From: Ottelia alismoides
Lineage: Eukaryota > Streptophyta > Magnoliopsida > Alismatales > Hydrocharitaceae
Direction: 5' to 3'
NCBI GenBank assembly: GCA_037367405.1
Contig: JAZKJV010010746.1
Location: 1-64,000 of the forward strand
DNA: 64,000 nucleotides
Part shown: positions 62,905 to 64,000 of the stretch, in pieces
Layout of the letters: the number at the start of each line of letters is the position of its first letter
Numbering within the stretch: position 1 is the first letter of the stretch
Notes under the pieces: model-generated
The model's input: the letters and a program-made list of their open reading frames with translations, nothing else
Databases searched by the model: none
What the model was told of the DNA's origin: nothing
Translations under genes and position numbers: made by a program

Positions 62905-63471
62905 GAAAGGCAAGTCGTTGCTCTTTATTTAAAAACAATTGCAAGAAAAATAACTCTCTTTATTCTCATGCATGCCCCTCCCTCTCAATATTGTGGACAT
63001 CCACCATATTGACCTAGAGATCCCCGCAGTCGTCGCAACGTCGTTGTGTTGTCGGATCGATTTCTCGTGGATCTCTGCCTTCTTCAGTACATCTTGCTTC
63101 TGAGGAGGGTCATCAATTTTGTGTGATGAAATCAACATACTCCACGCTCAAATCTTCAACTCGGATTGTGGGAAGCACACATCTCATCCATGTGCTCGCA
63201 AGTGTATTCTTTATCTGATCGGACTTGAGTCATGAAATCTCTCCGCTTAGATACATGTGTGATCGTAAACACACTTCAAGAGGTAATCCTTTTATTTGTT
63301 TGTGATCTTGATGAAACTATATGAGAAGTGTTCTCATATCATGTGGTTTCATTTATTTAAATTTTTTAATTTTTGCCGTCCCGAGCACCTACTATGACTA
63401 TTCATTCTTGATCGCAGGTGATGCGATCTTCATGCTTTCGCGATGCGCTAAGACCCAAATGCTATCCTTCA

Positions 63472-64000
63472 AGTAGTATCAAAGCCTTAGTCAAGGGTCT
63501 TGGATATGATCTAAATCTTAAGAGAATAAGATTTGTATATCGGTTGGACATGGACTCGTAATTTTTGCATAAGATGCAAGATTCGAATTGTTTATCGCTA
63601 AAATGAAAAGTCCCTATTTATGCATTGTTTGTAGGAATGTTTTGGATAATGTCTAAATATGTACCCAAAATAGTAGCCAATTTTTGGCACCAAAGGTGCA
63701 CAAATTAAAATTCGAAAAGTTCCTACTGACATTGTTTTGGCATGTATTCATAGATCTGTAATAAATTATTTTTTTGTTACTATTTTTCTATCATGAAATA
63801 TGAAATAAAAAAGTAGATAATCAAATCAGCAAACTGCTCGAACTTATTTCATGTGATTTTGACTTCGTTTGCCCTAGATATTCCATATTTAGTAGAAATG
63901 GGTCGGATGATGATTGGATCATCAAGATTACTTTATTAGTGTATTTGTCGCTCGATGTAAATCAAGATTATTATCATGATTCATTTAAATTTAATACTTA
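63472..64000 (+). mobile_element. Element E PBS and leader (partial)
   Basis: agtagtatcaaagccttag (63472-63490) is a mutated copia PBS. The leader then matches the C2 leader on the opposite strand: ttgcataagatgcaagattc near 63570 against the complement of 40415, and cttcgtttgccc...gatattccatatttagt near 63865 against 38440. It lacks the 1.6 kb block present in C2. Coding sequence would start beyond the right edge. Confidence 0.8.

Larger units (their letters stand above)
53745..63471 (+). repeat. Element E copia 5' LTR, split by G3
   Basis: The left part 53745-54769 starts tgttgagccatgtgagc and the right part 61860-63471 ends atgctatccttca before a PBS. Together they give about 2.6 kb, the length of the C2 and H LTRs, and the blocks follow the same order. 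The break falls after ggacattgat and resumes at gatcagtgattcagatg, where the C2 LTR is continuous. Confidence 0.8.

Noticed and set aside
1..64000. tRNA, rRNA or other RNA genes
   Set aside because: tRNA-like strings occur only as primer binding sites; no cloverleaf or rRNA segment was found.

Overview
The window is plant nuclear DNA made almost entirely of nested transposable elements; I find no intact host gene. It is very AT-rich with GC-rich islands inside LTRs. It holds Athila/Tat-type Ty3/gypsy elements (PBS of the TGGCGCCGTTGCC type, gag and integrase of that branch, very long LTRs of 3.0-4.1 kb), Ty1/copia elements with 2.5 kb LTRs, Tourist-like and hAT-like MITEs and a CACTA-type element. 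This points to repeat-rich, probably heterochromatic DNA of a flowering plant. I cannot name the species or decide between monocot and dicot.

Layout. The base layer is an old plus-strand copia element, called H here. Only its integrase-to-3'-LTR part lies in the window, in three pieces: 12890-13287, 30249-30489 and 43048-47004. Its left side (1-12889) is covered by a stack of Athila-like LTRs: a 5' leader and LTR-A of element X (minus, 1-5931), sitting in LTR-D (plus, 5932-9285), sitting in LTR-B (minus, 9286-11659), sitting in LTR-C (minus, 11660-12889), which itself interrupts the H integrase. H is then interrupted by G1, a complete 17 kb minus-strand Athila/Tat element (13288-30248, 3.5 kb LTRs, near-perfect 5 bp target duplication). 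It is interrupted again by C2, a complete 12.6 kb minus-strand copia element (30490-43047, 2.5 kb LTRs, 5 bp target duplication with one mismatch).

From 47005 to 53744 lies older sequence with a decayed copia RNase H tail, a foldback MITE, a Tourist MITE and a 1.75 kb CACTA-like element. From 53745 to the end is the 5' LTR and leader of another plus-strand copia element (E). That LTR is itself interrupted by G3, a 5'-truncated plus-strand Athila element (about 54770-61862) that keeps RNase H, integrase, PPT and 3' LTR.

All element genes carry stops, frameshifts or catalytic substitutions. The best preserved is G1 gag, broken by one in-frame stop. Points worth a second look: PPT-like hairpins repeated at the 3' end of both Athila elements, palindromic LTR starts, three organelle-like DNA blocks embedded in transposons (38.7-40.4 kb, 53.0-53.4 kb and the first 0.7 kb), a hAT-type MITE built of CGATATATCG units, and loss of the TATA box in only the 5' LTR of C2. 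All homology calls come from reading the sequence; no database search was possible.
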